This document shows, one piece after another, positions 1 through 8,186 of a stretch of DNA of 64,000 nt. The DNA lies in contig NZ_JYMT01000031.1 in NCBI RefSeq assembly GCF_000938305.1, positions 1-64,000 of the forward strand, in the 5' to 3' direction. Each line of letters starts with the position of its first letter. Within the stretch, counting starts at the first letter, position 1. The position numbers and the translations under genes are program-made. The notes beneath the pieces were generated by a model that made no database searches, was not told the DNA's origin, and saw only the letters and a program-made list of their open reading frames with translations. The DNA comes from Bradyrhizobium sp. LTSP885. GTDB lineage: Bacteria > Pseudomonadota > Alphaproteobacteria > Rhizobiales > Xanthobacteraceae.

Positions 1-790
1 AATCGGGTATGATCTCCACAAGCGCTCCACTCTCCAGGTATCGGCCAATCCCCAAGAGTGGCGCCTGAATCAGGCCAAGGCCGGCGAGGGCAGCGGCTTC
101 GTAGGTCTGCGCACTGTTAACGTGTAGCGCACCTGGCAACTGAAGCGTCGCGTAGCCGTCGCCGTCCGGATATTCCCATCCATAGGGTCTTGCGGCCAGC
201 ATCGTCGAAAAATGAATTGCCCGATGCTCCTGACGCTGGAGATCTTCTAGCGATCGGGGGACGCCATAGCGCGCTAGATAGGCGGGACTGGCAGCGTTGA
301 CCATACGCAACCGGCCCAGCGGGCGGGCGATCAGCGTCTCGTCCCTTATGGATCCAAGCCGCAATACACAGTCGAACCCCTCTTGAACCAGATCGACCTG
401 CCGATCCGTACTCGACACCTCCAGCTCCAACTCTGGATGAGCCGCCATGAAATCCGGTAAGGCCGGCACGATCGTTGTCCGTGCCACCTCGGTCGGAAGA
501 TCGACGCGTAGACGCCCACGAAGTGCCACGCGATCGCCTGCGAACATTGAGTGCAGATCATCAACGTCAGCAAGCAGATCGCGGGCACGCGCATGAAATA
601 CCCGTCCGTCTTCCGTCAACTGCACGCTACGCGTCGTCCGGTGCAGAAGCCTGACACCGATATCTTCTTCCAGCTTCCGGACCGCCGTTGAGGCCCTTCC
701 CTTCTGAATGCCCAGGCTATCGGCTGCGCGGGTGAAGCTCCCCATTTCCGCTACCGTTATGAAAATGAGGATGGGTTCGAGATTCTGCAT
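1..790 (-). CDS. LysR-family transcriptional regulator (partial, C-terminus cut by window edge)
   Basis: The frame reads from an ATG at 790 leftward to the window edge, giving about 263 residues of a family that is usually near 300. The N-terminus (MQNLEPILIFITVAEMGSF, then a helix-turn-helix with TRAADSLGIQKGRAS) is a typical LysR winged helix over residues 1-60. After a linker helix come the substrate-binding domain motifs (RGRLRVDLP near 90, DLVQEGFDCVLRLG near 140), as in CrgA-like regulators. It lies divergent from the DoxX-like/NmrA-like pair, so it probably controls that pair and itself from the shared 119-bp spacer. The effector is unknown. Only the last few tens of residues are missing. 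Confidence 0.9.
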   Translation of the reverse strand, partial: MQNLEPILIFITVAEMGSFTRAADSLGIQKGRASTAVRKLEEDIGVRLLHRTTRSVQLTEDGRVFHARARDLLADVDDLHSMFAGDRVALRGRLRVDLPTEVARTTIVPALPDFMAAHPELELEVSSTDRQVDLVQEGFDCVLRLGSIRDETLIARPLGRLRMVNAASPAYLARYGVPRSLEDLQRQEHRAIHFSTMLAARPYGWEYPDGDGYATLQLPGALHVNSAQTYEAAALAGLGLIQAPLLGIGRYLESGALVEIIPD

Positions 791-806
791 TTTCCGGCCT
801 CGGCAT

Positions 807-834
807 TGTTCACCACAGAGAGAACAGTGAGTTC
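807..834. promoter_or_regulatory. Candidate LysR operator: overlapping inverted repeats
   Basis: The spacer between the divergent LysR gene and the DoxX-like gene holds TGTTC (807-811), 10 bases, then GAACA (822-826). The second arm is also the left half of GAAC-AGTGA-GTTC (822-834). Dyads of this kind in a LysR divergent spacer are the expected binding sites. The assignment is by position and symmetry only. Confidence 0.4.
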
Positions 835-909
835 ATTTCATCGGTGTTTATCATACCTAGGCGACACAATAACCTCCGAATAATGGGATCCCCCATCGGA
901 GAATGACAA

Positions 910-1332
910 GTGTCCGAAACCATCAACCTGCATCAGGTGCCTGAAACGGTGACCTTGCATCGCGCCCTGTGGGCCGGCCGGATAATGAGCGCGTTTGTCG
1001 TTATCGCTCTGGTGGCAGACGGCAATATTCAGCTTTTCGCGCCGGCACAGATCGCGAACATGTTGCAGGAAACCGGGTTCGCGATGGACCTGACCCGTGT
1101 CGTGGGTCCGATCATGCTCGCCTGCGCCATCCTTTACGCCATCCCGGCCACCGCCGTCCTCGGCGCGATCCTGGTGACGGGCTTTTTGGGAGGTGCCATC
1201 TGCGCCCATGTCCGCATTGGTGAGTTGGGGTCGCCGCCGGAAATCATTTCCCTGCTTCTGGGCACGATGACATGGGGCGGCCTCTACGCGCGCGATCCCC
1301 GTATCCGGGCCCTTCTGCCGCTCATCCGTTGA
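910..1332 (+). CDS. DoxX-like small membrane protein
   Basis: 140 residues starting at GTG 910, with a GGAGA Shine-Dalgarno sequence at 897-901. Four hydrophobic segments can be seen (about residues 25-42, 63-82, 84-100 and 108-125), fitting the four-helix DoxX-like/DUF4345-type fold of inner-membrane proteins often encoded with redox or NAD(P)-binding partners. It is followed 48 bp downstream by an NmrA-like NAD(P)-binding protein on the same strand, so the two are probably one transcript under the divergent LysR regulator. No catalytic motif is visible. The function is not known; a role in quinone or redox stress is a family-level guess. Confidence 0.75.
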   Translation: MSETINLHQVPETVTLHRALWAGRIMSAFVVIALVADGNIQLFAPAQIANMLQETGFAMDLTRVVGPIMLACAILYAIPATAVLGAILVTGFLGGAICAHVRIGELGSPPEIISLLLGTMTWGGLYARDPRIRALLPLIR

Positions 1333-1380
1333 ACCAACAGGAGCGGTGCTCTGTCCCTCAAGATCAGGAGAAAAACACAT

Positions 1381-2251
1381 GTTTCTAGTCATGGGAATCA
1401 CGGGAAAAGTGGGCGGCGCAACGGCAGAACATCTGCTGGCGAACGGCAAGGACGTACGCGCGCTGGTCCGCAATCGCGAGAAGGCGTCAGGCTGGGCGAA
1501 CAAGGGCGTGGAACTGGTTGACGGTGATTGGAATGATTCGGCAGCCATCGAGCGGGCGCTCAAAGGCGTCGAAGGCGCGTTTGTCATGTTGCCGGCGGTC
1601 TGGGCCCCCTCGCCCGATTACAAAGAAGCCAAGGGCGTGATTGCGAACTATGTCGAGGCGCTCACCAAGGCAGCGCCGCCGCGGGTGGTCGCGCTTTCGT
1701 CGATGGGCGCGAACAGGACCAGCGGGCTTGGGATGATCACGGCGTTGTCGCTTCTGGAGCAAGGTTTTCGCGACCTGATATCGCCAATCGCATTTGTGCG
1801 CGCAGGTGGATTCTTCGAGAACTTCCTCTACGGCTTGCAGGTCGCCCAGGGCGGAACGCTACCGGTCTACTACAATCCGACAAACCGGAAATCGACCATG
1901 GTCGCGACGAACGACATCGGCGCGGAGGTCGCAACCCTTTTGACCGGGCCAGCGTGGTCAGGGCAGCGCGCCGTCGAGCTTGGTTCGATGGTCACCGCGG
2001 ATGAAGTCGCGGAGCAATTGGGTGAAGTCCTGAATCTCGACGTCAAAGCCTTTGCAGTCCCGCGTGCAGGGTGGGCGAAAGCGTTCGAGCAATTCGGCAT
2101 CCCGCAGGGCCACACCGGACCTGCCGAAGAAATGTTTGAGGCCGTTAATGCAGGATGGATGGACCTTGGAGTCGCGGGTACGGAGCACGTAGCCGGTACG
2201 ACGTCCGCACGCGACGTCTTCGCGGCCGCACAGAACGCCGTGACGGCGTAA
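1381..2251 (+). CDS. NmrA-like NAD(P)-binding family protein (atypical SDR)
   Basis: I chose ATG 1381 because AGGAG lies just upstream at 1367-1371; the frame is open back to 1346 without such a site. The product of about 290 residues begins MFLVMGITGKVGG, an NmrA/atypical-SDR Rossmann motif (GxTGxxGG). Further family features are LVDGDWND near residue 58, VALSSMGAN near residue 105 and a FVRAGGFFENF segment near residue 135. It lacks the YxxxK pair of classical SDRs, as expected for NmrA-like sensors or quinone-reductase-like (QOR2/azoreductase-type) enzymes. It is co-oriented with the DoxX-like gene, so a redox-stress pair is plausible. The substrate is unknown. Confidence 0.85.
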
Positions 2252-2520
2252 GTCCGGGACGGATCAGGCATGAGACGGAGAGTGCCCGCTTCTGCCTCGG
2301 CTAGACGACAATAGTGCGAGGTCCGTTCAAGGTCATTTTCGACGGTCAGCGGAAATTGTCGGCTGGCTGATGTGCGCTTTTGCCCCGTAAGCGTCCAACC
2401 GGGGCCTGCCCGGAAGCGTTGCGTCTCGCAAGACGGTGCCACCACCATCGTCACCACCGCCAAACGGCGACTCTGTCCGCAAGCTTGCCTATCGAACCCT
2501 CCATCTGGATGCATCATCCC
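2252..2520. other. Convergent intergenic spacer without a supported gene
   Basis: These 269 bases separate two convergent genes. Short frames cross it on both strands but none has a start site, codon pattern or recognisable product. No strong terminator hairpin was found. On the minus strand one stretch around 2370-2400 reads like a decayed protein-coding or dispersed-repeat remnant (local LTGQKRTSA), but it cannot be assigned. Confidence 0.4.
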
Positions 2521-3966
2521 TCAACGAGGCGGCACGTTCGCCAACAGCTGCCCCAGTCCTTCGGCCACCGTCAAATGCGCGATGACGGCGTCGCGCAGGG
2601 TCGTGTAGGGCAGTCGCGCGAGCATCGCCGTTTGCATCACGGCCATGACCTCGCCCGCCTCAGACCCGATCATCGTGAAGCCGAGAACGCGATCGTCGCT
2701 TGCGCCGACGAGAACCTTCATGAAGCCGGAGGTCTCGCCTGTTGTGTGGGTTCGCAGCACAGCCTCCATCGGCAGCGTGGCGACGCGCACCGCAACGCCG
2801 ATGTGTTGCGCGTCGCGTTCGCTCAGTCCGACATGAGCGAGCGGCGGATCGGTGAACACGCAGTACGGCACCAGCCGGTCACCCGTGCTGCGCGCGCCGC
2901 CGGTCAGGTTGTCCGCGATGATGCGGAAATCGTCGACCGAGACGTGCGTGAACTGCGGGCTCCCGGCACAATCACCGACAGCCCAGACATTTGGCACGGT
3001 TGTTTCAAGCCGGTCGTTGACGCGGATGTAGCCGCGCGCGTCCAGCTCGATGCAGGCTTCCTCAAGTCCGATTCCGGCCGTATTGGGGACGCGCCCTGCC
3101 GCGACGAGGATATGGCTTCCTTGGAGCTTCTCCTCGCCGGTCGGCGTGCGGACGGCGAGGGTCACTTCACCGCCGGAGCGGCCGCTCACGTTCAGTGTGG
3201 TGGCAGACAGCAGAAGCCGAACGCCTTCCTCGCGCAGGATCCGCTGCATGGTGTCCGCGACGTCTGAATCCTCGCGGCTCATGAGCTGAGAGCCGGCCTC
3301 GATGACCGTGACCTGGCTGCCGAAGCGGCGGTAGGCCTGCGCCAGTTCCAGACCGACATAGCCGCCACCGAGCACAATCAGATGCGAGGGCACGGCATCC
3401 AGCTCAAGTGCCTCGATATGCGTGAGCGGGCGGGCTTCCGCGAGGCCGGGAATGCTCGGTATCGCCGCATGCGAACCGACATCGATGATGACCTTGTCGC
3501 CGGTCAGCCGCCGCATGCCGCCGTCGTTCAGCCGGACCTCTAGCGTCTTCGGCGCCACGAAGGTTCCGCTGCCCATGACCAGTTCGGCGCCGCTCGACTT
3601 GAAGGGCGTAACGTGGTCCGCGACCTCTCGTTCGACCATGTCGCGCTTGCGCTGGCGCACCTTCACCATGTCGGTCGTGACCGGACCGGTGATCGTGCCG
3701 AACTGCGCCGCGTGCCGGACCAGATGGGCGATGCGCGCGCCCCAGACTTCATTCTTGCTGGGCATGCAGGCGATGTTGGGGCAGGAACCTCCGATATACC
3801 GCCGCTCGACAACGGCCACCCGTTGCCCGGTTGGCGCCAAGTGCCACGCGAGTAGATTTCCGCCCGGTCCGCTTCCGAGAACCAGGGTATCAAAATGTTC
3901 TGCTTGAGCCATCTTCATCTCCATATTTCTCGGTGCGTCGTTACTACGGACTTCATTGCTGCTCAT
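2521..3966 (-). CDS. FAD-dependent pyridine nucleotide-disulfide oxidoreductase (dihydrolipoyl dehydrogenase/MerA-like family)
   Basis: I chose the start at ATG 3966 because a near-perfect AGGAGGT lies 4 bases upstream; the open frame continues to 4014 without such a site. The 481-residue product has the FAD motif GSGPGGN (about residues 31-37), the redox disulfide GGSCPNIACMPSK (Cys-x4-Cys), the NAD motif GGGYVGLELAQ, a second FAD site VWAVGDCAG and a C-terminal HLTVAE, equivalent to the usual HPTxxE. It lacks the N-terminal HMA domain and the C-terminal vicinal cysteines of mercuric reductase, so mercury reduction is unlikely. It has no 2-oxoacid dehydrogenase neighbours. A stand-alone disulfide or quinone reductase role is the safest description. 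Confidence 0.88.
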   Translation of the reverse strand: MSSNEVRSNDAPRNMEMKMAQAEHFDTLVLGSGPGGNLLAWHLAPTGQRVAVVERRYIGGSCPNIACMPSKNEVWGARIAHLVRHAAQFGTITGPVTTDMVKVRQRKRDMVEREVADHVTPFKSSGAELVMGSGTFVAPKTLEVRLNDGGMRRLTGDKVIIDVGSHAAIPSIPGLAEARPLTHIEALELDAVPSHLIVLGGGYVGLELAQAYRRFGSQVTVIEAGSQLMSREDSDVADTMQRILREEGVRLLLSATTLNVSGRSGGEVTLAVRTPTGEEKLQGSHILVAAGRVPNTAGIGLEEACIELDARGYIRVNDRLETTVPNVWAVGDCAGSPQFTHVSVDDFRIIADNLTGGARSTGDRLVPYCVFTDPPLAHVGLSERDAQHIGVAVRVATLPMEAVLRTHTTGETSGFMKVLVGASDDRVLGFTMIGSEAGEVMAVMQTAMLARLPYTTLRDAVIAHLTVAEGLGQLLANVPPR

Positions 3967-4074
3967 GGGTACCTCCTGTGTTCTGTGGAGGATCGCAGTC
4001 GCGGTTCTATCCACGAAGGAATTAGGCCGCAGATCATCTTTCCGGTTTGCGGCAAACTCCGATGTCGGCGAGAC

Positions 4075-4857
4075 CTAGCCGCGAAGACTGGGCGCCCCGA
4101 AGGGAGCACCCGTTAATCCGCCGTCCACGATCAGCTCGACCGCATTGATGTACGACGAATCCTCAGAAGCCAGGAAAAGCACAGCTTTCGCGAGTTCTTC
4201 CGGTTCGCCCCATCGGCCCAGAGGAACCGTCGAGGAGTACAAATCAGCCAGCTTGGCGGACTGTTCAGCCGAGACTGAGGCGCGAGGCCCGCGCTTCCAA
4301 ATGGGAGTTTTGGTCGCTCCGGGCGCGACGACATTGACGCGAATGTTGCGCGGCGCAAAGTCGGCAGCGATCGCACGCGCCATGGAGACCACCCCTCCCT
4401 TCGTGGCCGCATAGGCGGCCAGGCCGGCCTGGCCTAGATAGTTGTGCACCGATCCGTTGAAGATGATGCTGGCGTTGTCGTTCAACAGAGAAGCGGCGGA
4501 GTTGATGGTGAAGAATGCGCCATTCAGGTTGGTGTGGACGATATTCTCAAACGCTGCTTCGTCCGTAGCGCCGGTCGGCGTCCTGCCGCTAATTCCGGCA
4601 TTGGCGAAGACGATGTCCAGCTTGCCGAAATCCTTGGCAATATCCGCGAACAGCCGCTTGCGGTCGTCCGCCACGGTAACGTCGGCGCGGTAGCCCCGCG
4701 CGTTGGGTCCCAGTTCGGCGACTGCTTCATCCAGCGTCTTCTGGTCCCTGCCGGTAATCGCGATTTCAGCGCCTTCTGCAACGAAAAGGCGGGCGGTGGC
4801 CAGGCCAATGCCGCTGTTTCCGCCAGTGATGAGAGCCTTCTTGCCTGTGAGTTTCAT
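4075..4857 (-). CDS. SDR family oxidoreductase
   Basis: 260 residues from ATG 4857, preceded by AAGGAGGGA at the right spacing. It is a classical short-chain dehydrogenase/reductase: cofactor motif TGGNSGIG (residues about 11-18), NAG in FANAGISG, a catalytic serine in NGSVH, YAATK as the YxxxK pair, and PGATKTP. The C-terminus LIVDGGLTGAPFG is typical of the family. The acidic/basic residue pattern does not settle NAD versus NADP. A conserved GCTAAC direct-repeat element lies 53 bp upstream (4911-4943) and is shared with the epoxide hydrolase promoter region, implying control by the adjacent 948-aa regulator. Confidence 0.92.
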   Translation of the reverse strand: MKLTGKKALITGGNSGIGLATARLFVAEGAEIAITGRDQKTLDEAVAELGPNARGYRADVTVADDRKRLFADIAKDFGKLDIVFANAGISGRTPTGATDEAAFENIVHTNLNGAFFTINSAASLLNDNASIIFNGSVHNYLGQAGLAAYAATKGGVVSMARAIAADFAPRNIRVNVVAPGATKTPIWKRGPRASVSAEQSAKLADLYSSTVPLGRWGEPEELAKAVLFLASEDSSYINAVELIVDGGLTGAPFGAPSLRG

Positions 4858-4910
4858 GATTCCCTCCTTGATGGCTTGATGTGGCCTGATCTTCGCGCCG
4901 CTCTGAGGAA

Positions 4911-4943
4911 ATTACCCGTTATGGGTCGTTAGCAGGCGTTAGC
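4911..4943 (-). promoter_or_regulatory. Direct-repeat operator candidate upstream of the SDR gene
   Basis: Read on the minus strand from 4943: GCTAACGCCT, then GCTAACGACC, then CATAACGGGTAAT. Two GCTAAC hexamers are exactly 10 bp apart, one helical turn, the geometry expected for tandem binding of an OmpR-type winged helix. The same arrangement, with the same trailing CCCATA-CGGG-TAAT block, occurs at 8037-8070 before the epoxide hydrolase gene in the same orientation relative to the gene. The large regulator between the two sites is the obvious candidate binder. Confidence 0.6.
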
Positions 4944-5068
4944 TGCTGCAAGCGGTCCGAGAAAATGACGGGCGAAACGCTTCCCCAGGCGCAAAAGAAC
5001 GAGCGCAAACAGTCGGGTGAGGGATTACGAAGCGATCTCTGCTTGCTGGAGGCACATTGAGAGTGAAA

Positions 5069-7915
5069 TCACTTCAACGTGGAGAGCAGCGCTTCGGCGG
5101 CTTTGAGGTCCGCTGTCTCAAATCCTTCCTTGAACTTTTCGTAAACCGACTGCAGCAACGTCCGTCCGTTTTCGGACTGTCCCTGGTCGGCCAAATGCTT
5201 CGCGATGTCGCTCACGGTCCGCAATTCCCAGGCACGCGCACCTTGACTGCGGCTCAGTTCAAGCGACTCGTTGAAGCAGGTCTCCGCCTCGCGGACCTCG
5301 GGTTCAGGCATAGATAGCAAGAGCCCTCCCTTTACGCGCAGCAGTTCCGGCAGATAGAACATCTCGCCACTGACTTCGACCTGCCGAATACTTTCGTCGA
5401 TCAGGACCTTGCCTTCATCCGATCGTCCGAGTGCCGCTAGTCCTTGAGCGAGTGCAATGTTGAACTCCGTCGTAAGCACCTCATGTCGCACCGCGTGCAG
5501 GCGCTTCAATGTGGCCTGCAGATCCTTGACACCCGTTTTATTGTTGCCTCGCAGAATTGCCAGCTCCGCTTTGCGACCCTGCCCGATCGCCACAAGAGGC
5601 CCCAAGGAATTGGCTTCGGCATGGGAGAAGGACAAATCGGTGTGGTATTGGGCATTATCGAGATCACCGGCACAGAGAAAAATCGACGCCGCGCCGGCCA
5701 AAACCAATGCCAATGCCGCCGGATGCCCCATGGCTTCGGAGGCTTCAACGCCCTGGCGTGCGAGTTCGAGCGCCTGGGTCGGATAACCTTGCAGCCAAAG
5801 CGTCCGTGCCAGTGCGATATACGAATGATAATGGGGATCGTAGCCAAGGATCAGCGGCCCACGATGGGAGTGAGAAAATACTCGCATCAGCGAGTCAAGC
5901 TCTGCACGCGAACCCGCAAGGTCACCGGTAACCTGCAGTGCTCTTCCCAGCATGGCGTGAGCCAACGCTTTGACCGTCAGGTCATCGGACGCCTCGGCGA
6001 TGGCCCCGCAACGTCTGGCGCATTCAAGCGAAGACCTGAGATCACCTTTGCGAGCATGGAAATAGTGCTCCATGTTAAGCAATCCGGCTTGATGGACCGT
6101 GTCGCCGTGCCGCTCGGCAATTGCTAAACTCCTGCTCAGGGCCTCGCTTACGGCATTGCTTTCTCCAAACATTTGCGAGGATGAGAACCCGAACGCCGCC
6201 TGAAGATGCATCTCGTCGAGACCTCCGGCTGCAGTCTCGTCGAGAGCCAGGAGAGCACTTTGCGACCACCGGTGACATTCCGGGAGCAAAGACATCGCCA
6301 GAAACACTTGGACCGCAGCGGCTGCAAGACTAACCCCGACCTCGGTGTTTCCCGCGGGACCAAAGCACCATTCGAGTGCTGCCCGAACATTGTTCATGGC
6401 GGCAAAATGTGATGCGCGTTCAATTCCGCTTGACGAGGTCGACCATTCCTTCCCGCTCTGCTCCAGCCACCGGCGAAAGTAGGTCGCATGCCGTACCGAC
6501 AAGTCGATGTCGTCAATGCTGATCTCAAGAGCATAAGCGCGCGTTGTGTCGAGGAGCCGATAGCGCATCATGGCCCCCAGGGGACTCGTTGCCACAATGG
6601 ACTTGGCAACGAGACTATCGATGGCTCCAAGAACGATCGAATTGTCGAGGGTGGCACTGGTGACGACTTCCAGCGCCGCATCCAAGGTGAAGTGGCCAAC
6701 GAATACGGCAAGCCTTCGAAGTACCGCACGCTCCGGTTCTGCCAGCAGCCCGAAGCTCCAATCCAACGTGGCCCGCAGTGTCTTCTGACGCGGTGGCGCG
6801 GTTCGCGACCCCAGCCACAACAGCGTCAGACGCTGGTCGAGCAGCGCCGCGGTCTGTTGCAAACCGTAGGATTCGACGCGTCTGGCTACGAGTTCGATTG
6901 CGAGCGCCACACCATCAAGCTTTCGACAGATGCTTGCGACGATCGGCGCTTCCGCATCGCTAACATCCAAACGCGCACCGCTCGCCAATGCACGTTCCAT
7001 GAACAGCTGGGTGGCCGGGAACGCGCGGACCGCCGCGGCTGTGAGCCTGGGGTCATCGGGCGGACAGGCCAGCGCATCCAGTCGGTAGATATGCTCGCCC
7101 TCCACACGAAGCGCTTCGCGACTTGTTGCGAGAATATGTACCTGCGGTGCTGCATTGATGATGCTCGCCGTCAGTGGCGCTATCGCTTCGACAAGATGCT
7201 CACAGGTATCGAAGATCAGGAGAATGCGCTTGTTGCGGAGGTAAGCAATCAGACTTGGTGTCGCGTCATTTGATTGAACCGATAACCCGAGCATGGAGGC
7301 CATGCCCGCCGTCACCAGGTTGGGATCGCTGAGCGCCCCAAGGTCGACGAACAGCAAAGCGCCCGAGAAAGCATCGATCAGCTGATGACCGACCGCTATC
7401 GCAACGGTCGTTTTGCCGACACCACCGGCGCCAACGATGGTGACAAAGCGCGATGCGTTCAGTTGAGCCGACAGCTTCAGAACATCCTCGTCCCGGCCAA
7501 CGACGCGGCTTTGGCGGGTGGGAAGATTGGCGTGTGGAAAATTACCGGCAACAGCCGGCGTATCATCGCGCTGAATGTCCGGCCGCGAGACTGGCGCGAC
7601 GAAGCAGTAGCCCCTACCGGGGAGGGTTGCGATGTATCGGGCACCAGCCTTCCCGTCACCCAGCGCCTTGCGCAGGTAAGTCATGTGAAACCGCAGGCTT
7701 CCTTCCTCGACGATAACGTCGGGCCAGACCTGTGCCAATAAGTCCTTCTTGCTGACGACCTCGTTGGGATGGGACAGCAAAACGACGAGGATATCGAATG
7801 CCCGCGCGCTCAACTCGATCGGGGCACCGTCTTTGGTCAGACGCCTCTCGCTCGCGATGAGACTGAAAGGACCAAAGGATCTGACCTCCGTGGCCCGCGC
7901 AGCCGTAGCAATCAT
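5069..7915 (-). CDS. Winged-helix/ATPase/TPR transcriptional regulator (CadC/OmpR-type DNA-binding N-terminus)
   Basis: A 948-residue regulator. Residues about 11-108 form an OmpR/PhoB-type winged helix (LSARAFDILVVLLSHP, VSKKDLLAQVWPD, HMTYLRKALGD, TLPGRGYCFVAP). An NTPase domain follows with Walker A GAGGVGKTT at 162-170 and a Walker B-like ILLIFDTCEHL near 235, as in STAND/NB-ARC ATPases. The C-terminal half (about 530-948) is rich in helical TPR-like units. Such proteins are cytoplasmic, ligand- or protein-sensing switches in which the ATPase module controls DNA binding. Its promoter region is shared with the divergent epoxide hydrolase and contains the GCTAAC direct repeats that also precede the SDR gene. 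The inducer is unknown. Confidence 0.9.
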   Translation of the reverse strand: MIATAARATEVRSFGPFSLIASERRLTKDGAPIELSARAFDILVVLLSHPNEVVSKKDLLAQVWPDVIVEEGSLRFHMTYLRKALGDGKAGARYIATLPGRGYCFVAPVSRPDIQRDDTPAVAGNFPHANLPTRQSRVVGRDEDVLKLSAQLNASRFVTIVGAGGVGKTTVAIAVGHQLIDAFSGALLFVDLGALSDPNLVTAGMASMLGLSVQSNDATPSLIAYLRNKRILLIFDTCEHLVEAIAPLTASIINAAPQVHILATSREALRVEGEHIYRLDALACPPDDPRLTAAAVRAFPATQLFMERALASGARLDVSDAEAPIVASICRKLDGVALAIELVARRVESYGLQQTAALLDQRLTLLWLGSRTAPPRQKTLRATLDWSFGLLAEPERAVLRRLAVFVGHFTLDAALEVVTSATLDNSIVLGAIDSLVAKSIVATSPLGAMMRYRLLDTTRAYALEISIDDIDLSVRHATYFRRWLEQSGKEWSTSSSGIERASHFAAMNNVRAALEWCFGPAGNTEVGVSLAAAAVQVFLAMSLLPECHRWSQSALLALDETAAGGLDEMHLQAAFGFSSSQMFGESNAVSEALSRSLAIAERHGDTVHQAGLLNMEHYFHARKGDLRSSLECARRCGAIAEASDDLTVKALAHAMLGRALQVTGDLAGSRAELDSLMRVFSHSHRGPLILGYDPHYHSYIALARTLWLQGYPTQALELARQGVEASEAMGHPAALALVLAGAASIFLCAGDLDNAQYHTDLSFSHAEANSLGPLVAIGQGRKAELAILRGNNKTGVKDLQATLKRLHAVRHEVLTTEFNIALAQGLAALGRSDEGKVLIDESIRQVEVSGEMFYLPELLRVKGGLLLSMPEPEVREAETCFNESLELSRSQGARAWELRTVSDIAKHLADQGQSENGRTLLQSVYEKFKEGFETADLKAAEALLSTLK

Positions 7916-8036
7916 GGCGTCGCCTCACTCGAAGCCAACCGGTCCCGTCGTAGCCCCACCGATAGTCTAGGCGAAATGTCGGCTCCCGGCATAGTGCCAA
8001 AGTCCGGCGGGCGGTGGAGCCGGACCGGTCGCGATC

Positions 8037-8070
8037 GCTAACAACCGCTAACAACCCATAGCGGGCTAAT
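8037..8070 (+). promoter_or_regulatory. Tandem 10-bp operator candidate in the regulator/epoxide hydrolase spacer
   Basis: GCTAACAACC is repeated exactly twice (8037-8046 and 8047-8056) and is followed by CATAGCGGGCTAAT (8057-8070). The element resembles that at 4943-4911 (minus strand) over its whole length: same hexamers, same 10-bp phase and same downstream block. It lies 116 bp upstream of the epoxide hydrolase start and 121 bp upstream of the divergent regulator gene, so it could serve both target activation and autoregulation. Confidence 0.62.
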
Positions 8071-8186
8071 GCGCGGACTTCGGGGCAATCTTTCCTGGCA
8101 GCGAGGATTACGGGGTGACCGGCTCCTCGCGGGCGTTTCAAGCGAACCGCGGCCCATCCAACCCATTAGCATATCAGGAGAACAAC

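Noticed and set aside
2340..2440. Dispersed-repeat or decayed gene remnant in the convergent spacer
   Set aside because: One minus-strand reading looks vaguely protein-like, but it is too short and unspecific to call; only a genome-wide self-comparison could support it.
2521..3966. Mercuric reductase
   Set aside because: The Cys-x4-Cys motif and FAD/NAD domains fit the superfamily, but the C-terminal vicinal cysteines and the mercury-binding N-domain are missing and no mer genes are nearby.
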